64,000 bases of DNA, taken from assembly GCF_022811925.1 (NCBI RefSeq), contig NZ_CP065511.1:5147001-5211000 (forward strand), given 5' to 3'. Below the pieces are notes generated by a model. The model was not told the origin of the DNA. It saw only the letters and a program-made list of their open reading frames with translations, and searched no databases. The number at the start of each line of letters is the position of its first letter. The first letter of the stretch is position 1. The position numbers were made by a program, and so were the translations under genes. This stretch comes from Cytobacillus oceanisediminis (GTDB taxonomy: Bacteria > Bacillota > Bacilli > Bacillales > Cytobacillaceae). Shown piece after piece: positions 7,701-15,134 of this stretch.

Positions 7701-9442
7701 GTTACAACCGAACCTCCGCCACGGAGATTGATTGAATTGCCGCTGAAGATTTTTTCATTTAGCGAATCGAAGAATGGGTCACCCATAAATCCATGTATGC
7801 CATTGCGTTCTTTTAATAAAAGTGCAATTCTAAAATTGGTCATTAGCTTTCCGAATGTCATATTCGGATCAATATATTTCTTTGCAGCGTTTTCAACTGC
7901 TACATAGTCATTATTGGGGTCCTGAAGAATTTCTTTAAAAATGTTATCGCCTATCCCAGCTTGAATTTTTATATACTGACCAAACAGATAAGACAAGGAA
8001 TAATTGGACAATGTATCCCCATAACGATCCCAATAAAGCAAAGAATGGCCATTCTGGATGGCAGTCGATACATTATAGTAATTCACTCTGTCTTCAAGAC
8101 CGTAGCCTGTATAAATTTGTTCTGCCGCCATGGATAAAGACTCATTCAGCCAGGTGTCCATGCTTCCTCCACCCTCTATCAGGGCATTGCGATTAAAATT
8201 CACCATATGCTGAAACTCATGTGCCAATGTTTCATATGAACTGGTCACATCTTTAACTGACCCCATTCCCATAGCCGGATATGTGTCAATATAAAAAATT
8301 TCTGACATGTTTGAACCAGAGACATTATACAAATCCCCCGCCCAGAAATAACCTGCTACATATCCGCCGCTTCCGGAAAATCCATCCTGAATGTCATAGG
8401 TTAATATATTTATTTTTCCATCAGAATTAACATCTGACTCCGGTCCAAAATGATTAGTAACGGAGGAATGAATTTTACTATCAAACTCAATACCTAATTT
8501 TTCAGCATCTGAATCTGTGATTTCATTATTGTGAACCCACACATTTGCCTTTGTTCCGCTGTATGCCAATCTGGCATTTATTTGTTCATTAGCATTGGTC
8601 GTCAAATTGGATACCCAAAAATACTTATAATCCCCAACGCTGTATGAGCTGTTAATGGACTTTGTATTTTTCTCAAGGAGTTTCCCTTTATTGCTGGAAC
8701 TGTCAAAAGGCTTATCGTAATCAACTTTATAAGCACTCGGTTTTAAACTGCTGTCTATTGTATATTTCATATCTTTAACATCAAATGTTCCAGAAGACTG
8801 CGCTGTCTCTGCATCAACGGATTCATTGCTTATGACCGCATATTGATCAGGCGGTAAAGATGGATTCACTGAAGCAAACGGGTTTTCAACCTTAAACAGC
8901 GTTACATCTGAGTAGTAAGTATCAGAACTGCTTTGAGATGTACCTATCCTCATATAAATATAACCCTGATCTGCAAAATAACTTTTCTGCAGATCTACGC
9001 CAAGGGTAGCTTCAGTAAACCACGCAACTGGGAAGTCACTCCCACCAACGTAAGATAAGGAATTATTAGCTTCCTTATAGAACTCAATGGTAAGCAATCC
9101 GTCTTTGGGAGAAGACTGATTCGATCTGTATAGTAAACTGAGTTCCATATACTCTGAGTCATCTGGCGAAGTTGCTAGATGATTAAAATATGTAGAATGA
9201 TTAACCCCATAACTGTCTATCAGGATATCAATCAATTCCCCATTATTCTTAAGCGGGTAATTAGCTGGATCCTGATAATTAGCTTCTCCTTCAAGTGATA
9301 ATCTAGGCTTGGAATCAACCGAAAAATCTGCTGATATGGTTTCCCCAGCCTGCTTATTCTCCTTGTCTTCTCCTTGGGCCGATGCTGCTGCCGGGATGAG
9401 TAACAACTGTATAACTAGAATAATGGATAATAGTTTCTTCAA
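4709..9442 (-). CDS. Secreted M30-like metalloprotease with Ig-like repeats and CWB2 anchor
   Basis: A 1577-residue modular surface protein. Residues 1-22 are a signal peptide ending AAASAQ. The catalytic region holds HEFQHM at about residue 408, a HEXXH-type zinc site, followed by WLNESLSMAAEQ about 25 residues on. That arrangement is typical of hyicolysin-like M30 peptidases. Next come eight Ig-like repeats of about 82 residues (about 610-1270), each with TAPxxP, a VTGxAExGxEVTVKIG core and an AGNVSxAxKVTVVD end. Three CWB2 repeats (about 1290-1577) close the protein. The start is TTG, chosen for AAAGGAG 9-10 bases upstream. The repeats probably act as a stalk holding the protease away from the wall. 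Substrate is unknown. It is monocistronic with its own terminator. Confidence 0.88.
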   Translation of the reverse strand: MKKLLSIILVIQLLLIPAAASAQGEDKENKQAGETISADFSVDSKPRLSLEGEANYQDPANYPLKNNGELIDILIDSYGVNHSTYFNHLATSPDDSEYMELSLLYRSNQSSPKDGLLTIEFYKEANNSLSYVGGSDFPVAWFTEATLGVDLQKSYFADQGYIYMRIGTSQSSSDTYYSDVTLFKVENPFASVNPSLPPDQYAVISNESVDAETAQSSGTFDVKDMKYTIDSSLKPSAYKVDYDKPFDSSSNKGKLLEKNTKSINSSYSVGDYKYFWVSNLTTNANEQINARLAYSGTKANVWVHNNEITDSDAEKLGIEFDSKIHSSVTNHFGPESDVNSDGKINILTYDIQDGFSGSGGYVAGYFWAGDLYNVSGSNMSEIFYIDTYPAMGMGSVKDVTSSYETLAHEFQHMVNFNRNALIEGGGSMDTWLNESLSMAAEQIYTGYGLEDRVNYYNVSTAIQNGHSLLYWDRYGDTLSNYSLSYLFGQYIKIQAGIGDNIFKEILQDPNNDYVAVENAAKKYIDPNMTFGKLMTNFRIALLLKERNGIHGFMGDPFFDSLNEKIFSGNSINLRGGGSVVTAFNSEEGFEEPAGKGADITYTILDMNSGEPDITAPSSPVVIQVGDADSIITGKAEANATIYAIAEGIEIGRDTANQAGDFQLSISPKTAGTNIEVYAMDQSGNVSEPAIVTVEDVTAPGGPQVNKVTDQDLAVTGTAEKGSEVTVKIGIGSWKGTSSLEGEFSVSIPKQSAGTLIEVTAKDAAGNVSQAVKVTVVDGDIPAAPIVRKVTDQSTAVTGNAEVDTEINVKIGTASWKGITDAEGIFLVAIPKQKIGTIIEVTATDREGNVSPSAKVTVVDGTPPAAPTVNKVNDQAAAVTGAAEKGSEVTVKIGTESWKGMANTEGQFSITIPKQKAGTIIEVSAKDAAGNVSAAAKVTVVDETAPPAPMVDKVTDQSTAVTGSTEKGSEVLVVIGTGIWEVLANSEGQFLITIPKQKAGTLIEVSAKDAAGNRSEATKVTVVDETAPAAPTVNKVTDQATAVTGSAEKGAEVTVKIGTGSWKGTANTEGQFSIEIPKQKAGTVIEVTAKDEAGNVSEAAKVTVMDETAPAAPTVNKVTDQSTAVTGSAERGAEVTVKIGTGSWKGMADTEGKFSITIPKQKAGTIVEVTAKDTAGNVSSAAKVTIADGTPPSAPVVNTVSDRNLKIFGTAESGSTISVRIGNSEIGKGETGANGFFAVEIPAHPNAGTELVIIAFDKEGNASNPTKVKVIKGNTQLSKLVGKTRYITAVEISKKGWSASDTVFLVNGWAIADGLTATPLASAKNAPILLAGANSLSEETMAEIKRLKAKNIVLIGGSGVISDGVKNNLSSQGYSVSRIGGKTRYETSLKIAQELDKLVDVHTVYMAYGHGEPDALSIAAQSGQTKQPIILTEKKAVPANTYQWLKGEGLQTSYFIGGKGVIYPAIITEMNIITAKSVVNNRLSGVNRQETNAKVIKTFYKQEEMPTIMVAHASTSKLVDALAAGPLAAKYNVPVLLVSNKLDSSQVNVIQGKHANDVHQIGGGIGEPVLKQVVDLMN
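5630..7605 (-). repeat. Eight tandem ~246-bp Ig-like coding repeats
   Basis: The stretch encoding the Ig-like stalk consists of eight in-frame units of about 246 bp. Units 4, 6 and 7 (counted from the N-terminus) are the most alike; units 1 and 8 are divergent. The unit length matches one protein domain, so this is a coding repeat, not a CRISPR or satellite. Similar units could recombine and change stalk length. Confidence 0.8.
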
Positions 9443-9560
9443 GACTTTCCTGCTCCTTTAAAATGTGATATTTTACCTAATGATATTTTACTAGATCGAG
9501 CAGAAAGTTACACTAAAATTTGGAATATAATTTTTATGTACAAAGAGAGAAGATCCTCAC

Positions 9561-9607
9561 AAAAAATATACAAAACCGGCTCAGTTCTACCTAAGCCAGT
9601 TTTGTAT
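9561..9607 (-). terminator. Terminator of the 245-residue membrane protein gene
   Basis: A 14-bp stem with one mismatch (9568-9581 with 9594-9607). On the minus strand it is followed by ATTTTTTG, and it lies directly after the stop codon at 9617. Confidence 0.75.
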
Positions 9608-9616
9608 GGAAAATTA

Positions 9617-10354
9617 TTATGATTTCCTTAGCCTTCTTATTGATAAGCAGATGAGTATAATTCCCAAAATGGTTGTCAAAAAGGGATATAAAAGAGGAAA
9701 ATAGAAAACAGGATAGCCATTCCGGTCATCTGTATAATACCCTGCCCCTCCAAAGTGCATCGGCGGGATCAGCTTTGTCTGTAGTTTGTTTTTATTTTTG
9801 TATGTAAATGGTTCTTTCGTTAATGTTCCATCTTCCTCTATGGTAATAGCCATATACTTGAGCTCCTCGATTGGGACAAAACCTTCCATTGTATTGCCAA
9901 TCATTCTTTCTTTTGCCCCGTTCATCCGGAGAACAACGACTAAGGATTCCTGATCTGTTTTTTTATCCAATACTCTCCAATAAGAAATATAATGAGTATA
10001 TTGATTTAAGCCTTCCTGTCCGACTTTCACAGGGTAGCCTTTTAGGACTTCCTGTGTTAAGCTATCGACGGTTACATAAATATCTGCCGGGGTAACCAAA
10101 TCGCCCCATGGATTCTTGTATGACTCGTTTTCTTCCAGTATTCTGTAAATGTCGATCTTTGAACCCCCAAACTCATACTCGGTTGGAGCCCCTTTATACA
10201 TCTCGTTTAGCTCTGTTATTCTATATTTTTTTTCCATTTCAAAATCATAAAACTTTTCCATGACCATCTCACTGGTAACCGGAATAGATACCACAAATAA
10301 AAAGATTCCCAATAATAATGTAATAGCCAGTGTTACTTTTCTAAAGTTCTTCAT
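9617..10354 (-). CDS. Membrane-anchored extracellular protein, unknown
   Basis: A 245-residue protein with an N-terminal membrane helix (residues 7-27) and a C-terminal helix (about 218-238) followed by the basic tail IRRLRKS. The roughly 190 residues between them carry no cysteines and probably lie outside the cell. The region VTPADIYVTVDSLTQEVLKG looks globular, but no family is recognised. It stands alone between two terminated genes. The ECF sigma operon starts divergently about 250 bases away. Confidence 0.65.
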   Translation of the reverse strand: MKNFRKVTLAITLLLGIFLFVVSIPVTSEMVMEKFYDFEMEKKYRITELNEMYKGAPTEYEFGGSKIDIYRILEENESYKNPWGDLVTPADIYVTVDSLTQEVLKGYPVKVGQEGLNQYTHYISYWRVLDKKTDQESLVVVLRMNGAKERMIGNTMEGFVPIEELKYMAITIEEDGTLTKEPFTYKNKNKLQTKLIPPMHFGGAGYYTDDRNGYPVFYFPLLYPFLTTILGIILICLSIRRLRKS

Positions 10355-10546
10355 GTGCTTTCCTTCCGTGAAACAAGATGCCTTTAGTTCTCATTTTACC
10401 AATTTCATCTAGTGAAATATATAAAAAATTCCAGATGAGAACCTCATGGAAAACTGTTGTGATTTTCTTCAACGATAGGGTGTTATATTCAAGCGCAGCT
10501 GCCAAACCTTGCGGCTAGCTAAAAGGCTTTAAAAAAATTCCAAAAA

Positions 10547-10573
10547 TAGAACCTTACAAAAATACGAATCGTC
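10547..10573 (+). promoter_or_regulatory. ECF-sigma-type promoter
   Basis: GAACC (AACC at 10550-10553), then exactly 16 bases, then CGTC at 10570-10573. This matches the AAC/CGTC pattern of extracytoplasmic-function promoters of the B. subtilis SigM/SigV/SigW type. It lies 35 bases before the sigma gene, which suggests autoregulation. The first -35 bases are imperfect. Confidence 0.6.
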
Positions 10574-10607
10574 TAATTACCAAGAAACAAGAATTGTGAG
10601 GAGAAAA

Positions 10608-11165
10608 ATGATTAATTTGGCAGATGACTCAAAAGCAGAACCTCTAGATATTTTAGATCGTGAAGAAAAACTTAAGTGGTTAATGAAAGCCTATGGAAAT
10701 GATGTTATAAGAATTGCTTATACATACCTTAAACAAAAACATTTGGCAGAAGATGTGGCACAAGATGTGTTTATAAAGTGCTACGAGAAAATGGATACAT
10801 TTAAACATCAATCATCATATAAAACGTGGCTGATTAGAATTACAGTAAACAGATGCAAAGATGTTTTGAAAAGCTGGTCCTTTAAAAATGTACTTATTAC
10901 TGACTTTTTTAAATTTAAACAATCTCATTCTACTCTTGAACAACAATATTTTAACTCGGACGAAAATGAAACAATTTCTCAGCAAGTCATTACACTGCCA
11001 GTGAAATTAAGAGAGGTCATTATTTTATTTTATTATCAGGATTTTTCAATTGAGGAAATAGCGGATTTGTTACAGATTAATCCTAATACAGTGAAAACCA
11101 GATTGCATCGGGGACGCCTTAAGTTAAAAGAATCACTGGGAGCGTGGTCATTTCATGCAGAATGA
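10608..11165 (+). CDS. ECF-family RNA polymerase sigma factor
   Basis: A 185-residue sigma-70 group IV protein. Region 2 is seen at about residues 22-90 (AYTYLKQKHLAEDVAQDVFI, then YKTWLIRITVNRCKD). Region 4 is seen at about 125-175 (LPVKLREVIILFYYQDFS, IEEIADLLQINPNTVKTRLH). There is no region 1.1 or 3. The ATG at 10608 follows GTGAGGAG; the upstream GTG at 10596 lies within that site. It overlaps the next gene by 11 bases, the usual arrangement with a cognate anti-sigma factor. An ECF-type promoter in front suggests positive autoregulation. The inducing stress is unknown; cell-envelope stress is the usual role. Confidence 0.9.
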   Translation: MINLADDSKAEPLDILDREEKLKWLMKAYGNDVIRIAYTYLKQKHLAEDVAQDVFIKCYEKMDTFKHQSSYKTWLIRITVNRCKDVLKSWSFKNVLITDFFKFKQSHSTLEQQYFNSDENETISQQVITLPVKLREVIILFYYQDFSIEEIADLLQINPNTVKTRLHRGRLKLKESLGAWSFHAE

Positions 11166-11973
11166 ATTGGAAAATTTAAAAGAAAAAATGGAAAAAAGCG
11201 TTTTAAAAGATGTGTACTTTGACAATAAACAGTATCAAAAAGTCTTATCCACAATTAATAAATCTAAATCTCAAAAGAAAGTCATTCCGCTAATAAATAA
11301 GTTTAATGCTTTGCTCAGCTTTTCGGTTGTTTCTGTACTATTTCTGGGAATCACATATTTTGCTGGAAAACAGATTAATTTATTTGAAACCAACAGAGCT
11401 ACTGAGCCAAAGGAAAATATACAGGAACCTTTAGACACATTGGATGAAAAAAGTGATAAGGACGATAAGACTACCCTTAAGACTGTTGGTCAAATAATCG
11501 AATATAACGGGATGATAAGCGAACTCCTTGTTTTAAAAGAAGCAAACAAAACAATCGATCTAAATCCAATATCTCTTACTATTAACAATATAAAGTTAAT
11601 AAATATGAAAGTTACTGAAGAATATCCATACGGCTCATCCCAGTCCGAAGGGTTCGGCAGTAAAAATTATAACTACATGCTCATTGATTACTCAGTGGAG
11701 AACACCTCTGAAGATAGCCTTAGATTCTACCCCCCTATCGATAAGGTCATATTAAACACGGGTGAAAAAAAAATAGCCGCTAATATCGAGTTTAGGGATA
11801 AAAATAATGGGGGGGAATTTGACAGTAAAGAAAGGGATGAATCAAGAATTGGTTTTATAGTGGAACCGGAACCACTGAAAGTAAAAACGGTAAAAATAAT
11901 AACTAGCAAAGTTACCGATAAAGAGAATAACACAATTGCAGAACCACAAGAAATTACCTTTGAATTAAAATAA
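11155..11973 (+). CDS. Putative membrane-bound anti-sigma factor
   Basis: A 272-residue protein translationally coupled to the ECF sigma gene. The first 50 residues are charged and cytoplasmic. One membrane helix follows (about residues 52-70, ALLSFSVVSVLFLGITYFAG), then an acidic linker with NIQEPLDTLDEKSDKDDK and an extracellular beta-rich domain of about 170 residues. This is the topology of RsiX/RsiW-class anti-sigma proteins: a cytoplasmic sigma-binding part and an external sensor. No classic zinc-binding anti-sigma HxxxCxxC motif is seen. The role is inferred from position and topology, not from a recognised domain. Confidence 0.7.
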   Translation: MQNELENLKEKMEKSVLKDVYFDNKQYQKVLSTINKSKSQKKVIPLINKFNALLSFSVVSVLFLGITYFAGKQINLFETNRATEPKENIQEPLDTLDEKSDKDDKTTLKTVGQIIEYNGMISELLVLKEANKTIDLNPISLTINNIKLINMKVTEEYPYGSSQSEGFGSKNYNYMLIDYSVENTSEDSLRFYPPIDKVILNTGEKKIAANIEFRDKNNGGEFDSKERDESRIGFIVEPEPLKVKTVKIITSKVTDKENNTIAEPQEITFELK

Positions 11974-12310
11974 AAGGTTGGAGAATGAAATATATAAAAT
12001 GATTCTTGATGAATATAGTGTTTCCCATCTTTCATGATGCTTTTTACTAATTCCTGATTAAGATAAACATAAATGGTGTTCTTCTCACCCTTAACGATTC
12101 TAATTTTGCAATAGCCCACTTAGAGTCATTCAATGAAGAGTCTAAATGGGCTATTATGGAAGAAATAAGTTTTTTTCTAACCGGCCTCTTTATATCTATA
12201 TACAATGAGTTAAATCACTCTTTTAATTTAATCAAACGTTTGATTAAATGTTAGTTGCAGTTTAATAGAAAACTTGCTATATCAAAATATAAAGACTTTT
12301 GTTTATTATT
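11974..12310. other. Non-coding gap with stem-loop
   Basis: No supported gene. A 15-bp inverted repeat with one mismatch (12110-12124 with 12141-12155) may terminate the sigma operon, although no U-run follows directly on either strand. The long palindrome at 12227-12248 also lies here. Confidence 0.4.
12227..12248. promoter_or_regulatory. Perfect 22-bp palindrome, copy 2
   Basis: An exact palindrome of 22 bp centred between 12237 and 12238, with the core AATCAAACGTTTGATT shared with 4563-4578. It lies downstream of the frameshifted gene and of the sigma operon, so its target is unclear. Confidence 0.4.
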
Positions 12311-13051
12311 TTACCAGCTAACCGTAATCCATCCATCCTCTTTTTGATCAATTGTATACGCTTTGTGTCGCGTAAATTCAACACTAACCTTTGCCCCTGT
12401 TTTTTTTTACAAAATCTATATTTTCAGTCATGCCTTCATATACGAACCCCTCTCCTGTAAACACTTCTTTAAGCAATTCCGAATAGCCAGAAGAAGCAGA
12501 GGCATAGCCAGTACTGTACTGCTGGTATAGATCATTTCCCCATTTTTAAACATTGCATAAAGATCAGTGTCCTGCACAACGTATAGCTTTGAACCATATT
12601 TGGCTGCAACATTCATAATATGTTTTAATCTATTATTCTCACTAACATCAATGATTTCCACATAAACGAGATCGCCATATTTAATTGTTGTCACCTGTTC
12701 CTCTTCATTTTCCTGGGTTTCATTATTGGCATCTTTGTTTTTTTCAGTTATTCTTTCTTTGTTTTCAATCGATTGAACAACTTCTCCAGTCTCCTCCAAT
12801 TTTTCTGTTGCTTCACTTCCTTTTGTTAGTATCTTGTTTGTAGGGGAAATTTCTTTGGATTCCATAAGTTTTTCTGTGTTACCATCTTTATACTCAGCGT
12901 ACTTCTGTGATTGTGGAATTTCATTTGATACCAGCTCTTTCTCATTTGCATTCGTTTCTTTAGGTGCACCTCCATAATAAAATGCACCCATTGCAGATAA
13001 GGACACCGCAGTAAGGATTATTAACGGAATTTTCCCTTTCATCTCCTCCAC
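12311..13051 (-). pseudogene. Exported/membrane-anchored protein, broken by two frameshifts
   Basis: The N-terminus is a membrane anchor (residues about 8-27, IPLIILTAVSLSAMGAFYYG), followed by a long charged linker rich in Glu, Lys and Asn. Then comes a C-terminal domain beginning YGDLVYVEIIDVSENNRLKH. The open frame ends at 12428, but the tail there is out of register. At the C4 run (12538-12541) the frame slips into NDLYQQYSTGYASASSGYSE. At a T9 run (12400-12408) it slips again, to a tail ending DGWITVSW with stop at 12311. Correcting both single-base changes restores one protein of about 246 residues. Either the gene is newly broken or both homopolymers are misread. The GTG at 13051 and an ATG at 13042 are both possible starts. 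Function unknown. Confidence 0.65.
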
Positions 13052-13215
13052 ACCTCTCCCAGTGGATCTATATTAGTTAGACGTTTAAAGATGAAATGAG
13101 TTTCAATATTTACCAATTTTATTTCATTTGTGTTACAAAATCTTCTTGATAAATTTACTCTGTCAATAATCTTTTTTTCAAAACCAAGATATTAACACTA
13201 ATCTCCATTTGAATA

Positions 13216-13246
13216 AAAATAAACAGGACAGAATTATTCTGCCCCG
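13216..13246 (-). terminator. Probable terminator of small membrane ORF
   Basis: On the minus strand GGGGCAGAAT and ATTCTGTCC form a short hairpin followed by TGTTTATTTTTATT, just beyond the stop of the 39-residue ORF. Confidence 0.5.
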
Positions 13247-13251
13247 CACAC

Positions 13252-13371
13252 TCACAATATATGAAACTGTAATATTAATAACTTAATCCAACCAAATAAT
13301 GAAATCCAACATATTCCCCCTATACAAGTACCCCAAAGCAAACCATGAACAAAGTTTTCTTCTTTATACAT
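13252..13371 (-). CDS. Small membrane protein, 39 residues
   Basis: ATG at 13371 with AAGGGGTG about 5 bases upstream. The product has an MYKEENFVHG head and a Trp/Gly-rich hydrophobic stretch LLWGTCIGGICWISLFGW. A hairpin with a T-rich tail follows. It resembles the small bacilloid membrane proteins of unknown role; no family is recognised. Nothing else is seen in the 13052-13250 and 13372-13590 flanks. Confidence 0.5.
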   Translation of the reverse strand: MYKEENFVHGLLWGTCIGGICWISLFGWIKLLILQFHIL

Positions 13372-13590
13372 AGCACACCCCTTATTAGGATTCTCTTAAA
13401 GTGTTCCAACAATTATTTATAGGATACATTACACTACATGCAAAGGGTGTCGTATAAAGTGAAATTAATTACTTCCAATTTGAAGAAAGTTCGACACTGG
13501 GCTCTAAGAAAAAAATCGTGCTGCCTAAACTCGATGATTTGTGTAGGTGAAAGTGGTTAATGATATCTAAAGAAGGAGAGAAAAGCAGGT

Positions 13591-13634
13591 AATAAAGAAG
13601 AAGAAAATTAATATTACAACTCTTCTTCTTTATT
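13591..13634 (-). terminator. Hairpin downstream of VOC-family gene
   Basis: AATAAAGAAGAAGA (13591-13604) pairs exactly with 13621-13634, across a 16-base loop. It sits just beyond the stop at 13651. The stem is A/T-rich, so it is a modest terminator. Confidence 0.5.
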
Positions 13635-13650
13635 AATGTAGAATTGTTTT

Positions 13651-14037
13651 TTATAACTCGTAAAGCTCAATAGGCAAACCATCTGGATCCGAAAAGAACA
13701 TGAATTTCTTATCTGTGTATGGATCTATTCGCACTGATTCAACATCAATACTATTTGAAATAAGGTACTCTTTCCATTCCTCAATATTATCTACCTCAAA
13801 GGCTAAGTGCCGAAGTCCCGCTGCTTCAGGAAAGCTTGGACGTTCAGGAGGGTTTGGAAACGAGAATAGCTCGATCTGGTAAAGCCCGCTCACTTCCAAG
13901 TCCAGTTTGTATGATTGGCGCTCTTCTCGATAGACTTCCCTTAACATTTTTAACCCAAGGATACTCATATAAAAGGTCTTGGATTTTTCATAATCAGAAC
14001 AAATGATAGCAACATGATGAACACGATTAAGTTTCAT
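13651..14037 (-). CDS. VOC (glyoxalase/dioxygenase) family metalloprotein, GloA2-like
   Basis: A 128-residue single-domain vicinal-oxygen-chelate protein. It has the paired beta-alpha-beta-beta-beta halves, VHHVAIICSDYEKSKTFYMS at the start and FMFFSDPDGLPIELYEL at the end. Metal-ligand candidates are H8, E56 (in YQIELFSF), H77 (in LRHLAFEV) and E125 (in IELYEL), the usual H/E/H/E set. It most resembles the SMU1112c/GloA2 group, which is often called lactoylglutathione lyase, but the substrate is not established. GGGAG about 6 bases before ATG supports the start. A terminator separates it from galE. Confidence 0.8.
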   Translation of the reverse strand: MKLNRVHHVAIICSDYEKSKTFYMSILGLKMLREVYREERQSYKLDLEVSGLYQIELFSFPNPPERPSFPEAAGLRHLAFEVDNIEEWKEYLISNSIDVESVRIDPYTDKKFMFFSDPDGLPIELYEL

Positions 14038-14054
14038 ATGAGTTCTCCCAACGC

Positions 14055-14081
14055 AAATATAGCCTCCCTGTACGGGAGGCT
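14055..14081 (-). terminator. Terminator at the end of the EPS operon
   Basis: AGCCTCCC (14061-14068) pairs with GGGAGGCT (14074-14081). On the minus strand ATATTTG follows. It lies 9 bases past the galE stop and marks the end of the 20-kb polysaccharide operon. Confidence 0.65.
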
Positions 14082-14089
14082 CTTAGTTT

Positions 14090-15061
14090 TTAGTACATTT
14101 GATTTTTATGCCAGTTCCATGCACTTTGGATAATTTCCGTTAAATCCCTCTCTGCCTTCCAGCCTAATTCTTCATGAATTTTTTTGGAAGAAGCTATAAG
14201 TCTGGCTGGGTCGCCTTCACGTCGATCCCCAATTTCAACTTTTGCCTGTATTCCTGTTACCTTTTCACAAGTCTCAATAACTTCCTTAACTGAATACCCT
14301 AATCCGTTCCCTAAATTATAGGTTGCAGTTTTATTTCTACGTTCTAAGAGAGATTCTAAAGCTAATATATGAGCGTTAGCAAGATCAGTTACATGGATAT
14401 AGTCCCGGATACACGTTCCATCTGGAGTTTCATAATCTGAACCAAAGACAGACACTTTCTCCCTATACCCAGCTAAATGCTGAAGGATAATAGGAATTAA
14501 ATGTGTTTCAGGATTATGACTTTCACCAATTTCAGCTGTCTCAAATGCACCTGCTGCATTGAAGTAACGCAACACCACATAATTGATATCATAAGCCTTA
14601 GCGTAATCTGCAAGAATTTGTTCAATCATTAATTTTGATCTGCCATAAGGGTTAATTGGATTAGTAACTGTCGATTCCCTAATCACGTCTACATTAGGGA
14701 TTCCATAAGTAGCAGCTGTCGAAGAAAAGATAAAGTTCTCCACACTGTGCTTTAGCATAACCTTTAATAGAGTTAATGTAGCACTAACATTATTCTCATA
14801 ATATTTCAATGGATCTACAACTGACTCCCCAACTAAACTGTTTGCTGCAAAATGCATAACACCCTTGATAGGATACTTTGAAAAGATAATATTTAATAAA
14901 TCTTCATTTCTCAAATCACCTTCAACGAAAATAGCCTCTGGATCAATTGCCTTTTGGTGGCCAGTAGATAAGTTATCCAAAACCACAACCGATTCTTTTT
15001 TTATTAACTCTTTTACAAGGTGGCTCCCTATATAGCCAGCTCCTCCAATTACTAAAATCAT
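14090..15061 (-). CDS. galE: UDP-glucose 4-epimerase
   Basis: A 323-residue extended short-chain dehydrogenase that interconverts UDP-Glc/UDP-Gal (or the GlcNAc forms). The NAD-binding GGAGYIGSHLV motif is at residues 6-16, the catalytic YGRSK (Tyr/Lys) follows NPINP, and VLRYFNAAGA and the substrate-side RDYIHVTDLA are typical of GalE. Length is near the 330-residue norm. It is the last gene of the EPS operon, 73 bases after a glycosyltransferase, and presumably supplies UDP-galactose-type donors. Confidence 0.92.
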   Translation of the reverse strand: MILVIGGAGYIGSHLVKELIKKESVVVLDNLSTGHQKAIDPEAIFVEGDLRNEDLLNIIFSKYPIKGVMHFAANSLVGESVVDPLKYYENNVSATLTLLKVMLKHSVENFIFSSTAATYGIPNVDVIRESTVTNPINPYGRSKLMIEQILADYAKAYDINYVVLRYFNAAGAFETAEIGESHNPETHLIPIILQHLAGYREKVSVFGSDYETPDGTCIRDYIHVTDLANAHILALESLLERRNKTATYNLGNGLGYSVKEVIETCEKVTGIQAKVEIGDRREGDPARLIASSKKIHEELGWKAERDLTEIIQSAWNWHKNQMY

Positions 15062-15134
15062 TGAAGAGCCTCCTTTATTTTTCCATTATCGTTCTCTTAA
15101 AAAAACAATTTTTTTGTAATATACCAAGTATTTA

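Noticed and set aside
11727..12119. 130-residue minus-strand frame overlapping the anti-sigma gene
   Set aside because: Most of it is antisense to the anti-sigma gene and its start lies in a stem-loop without a ribosome site.
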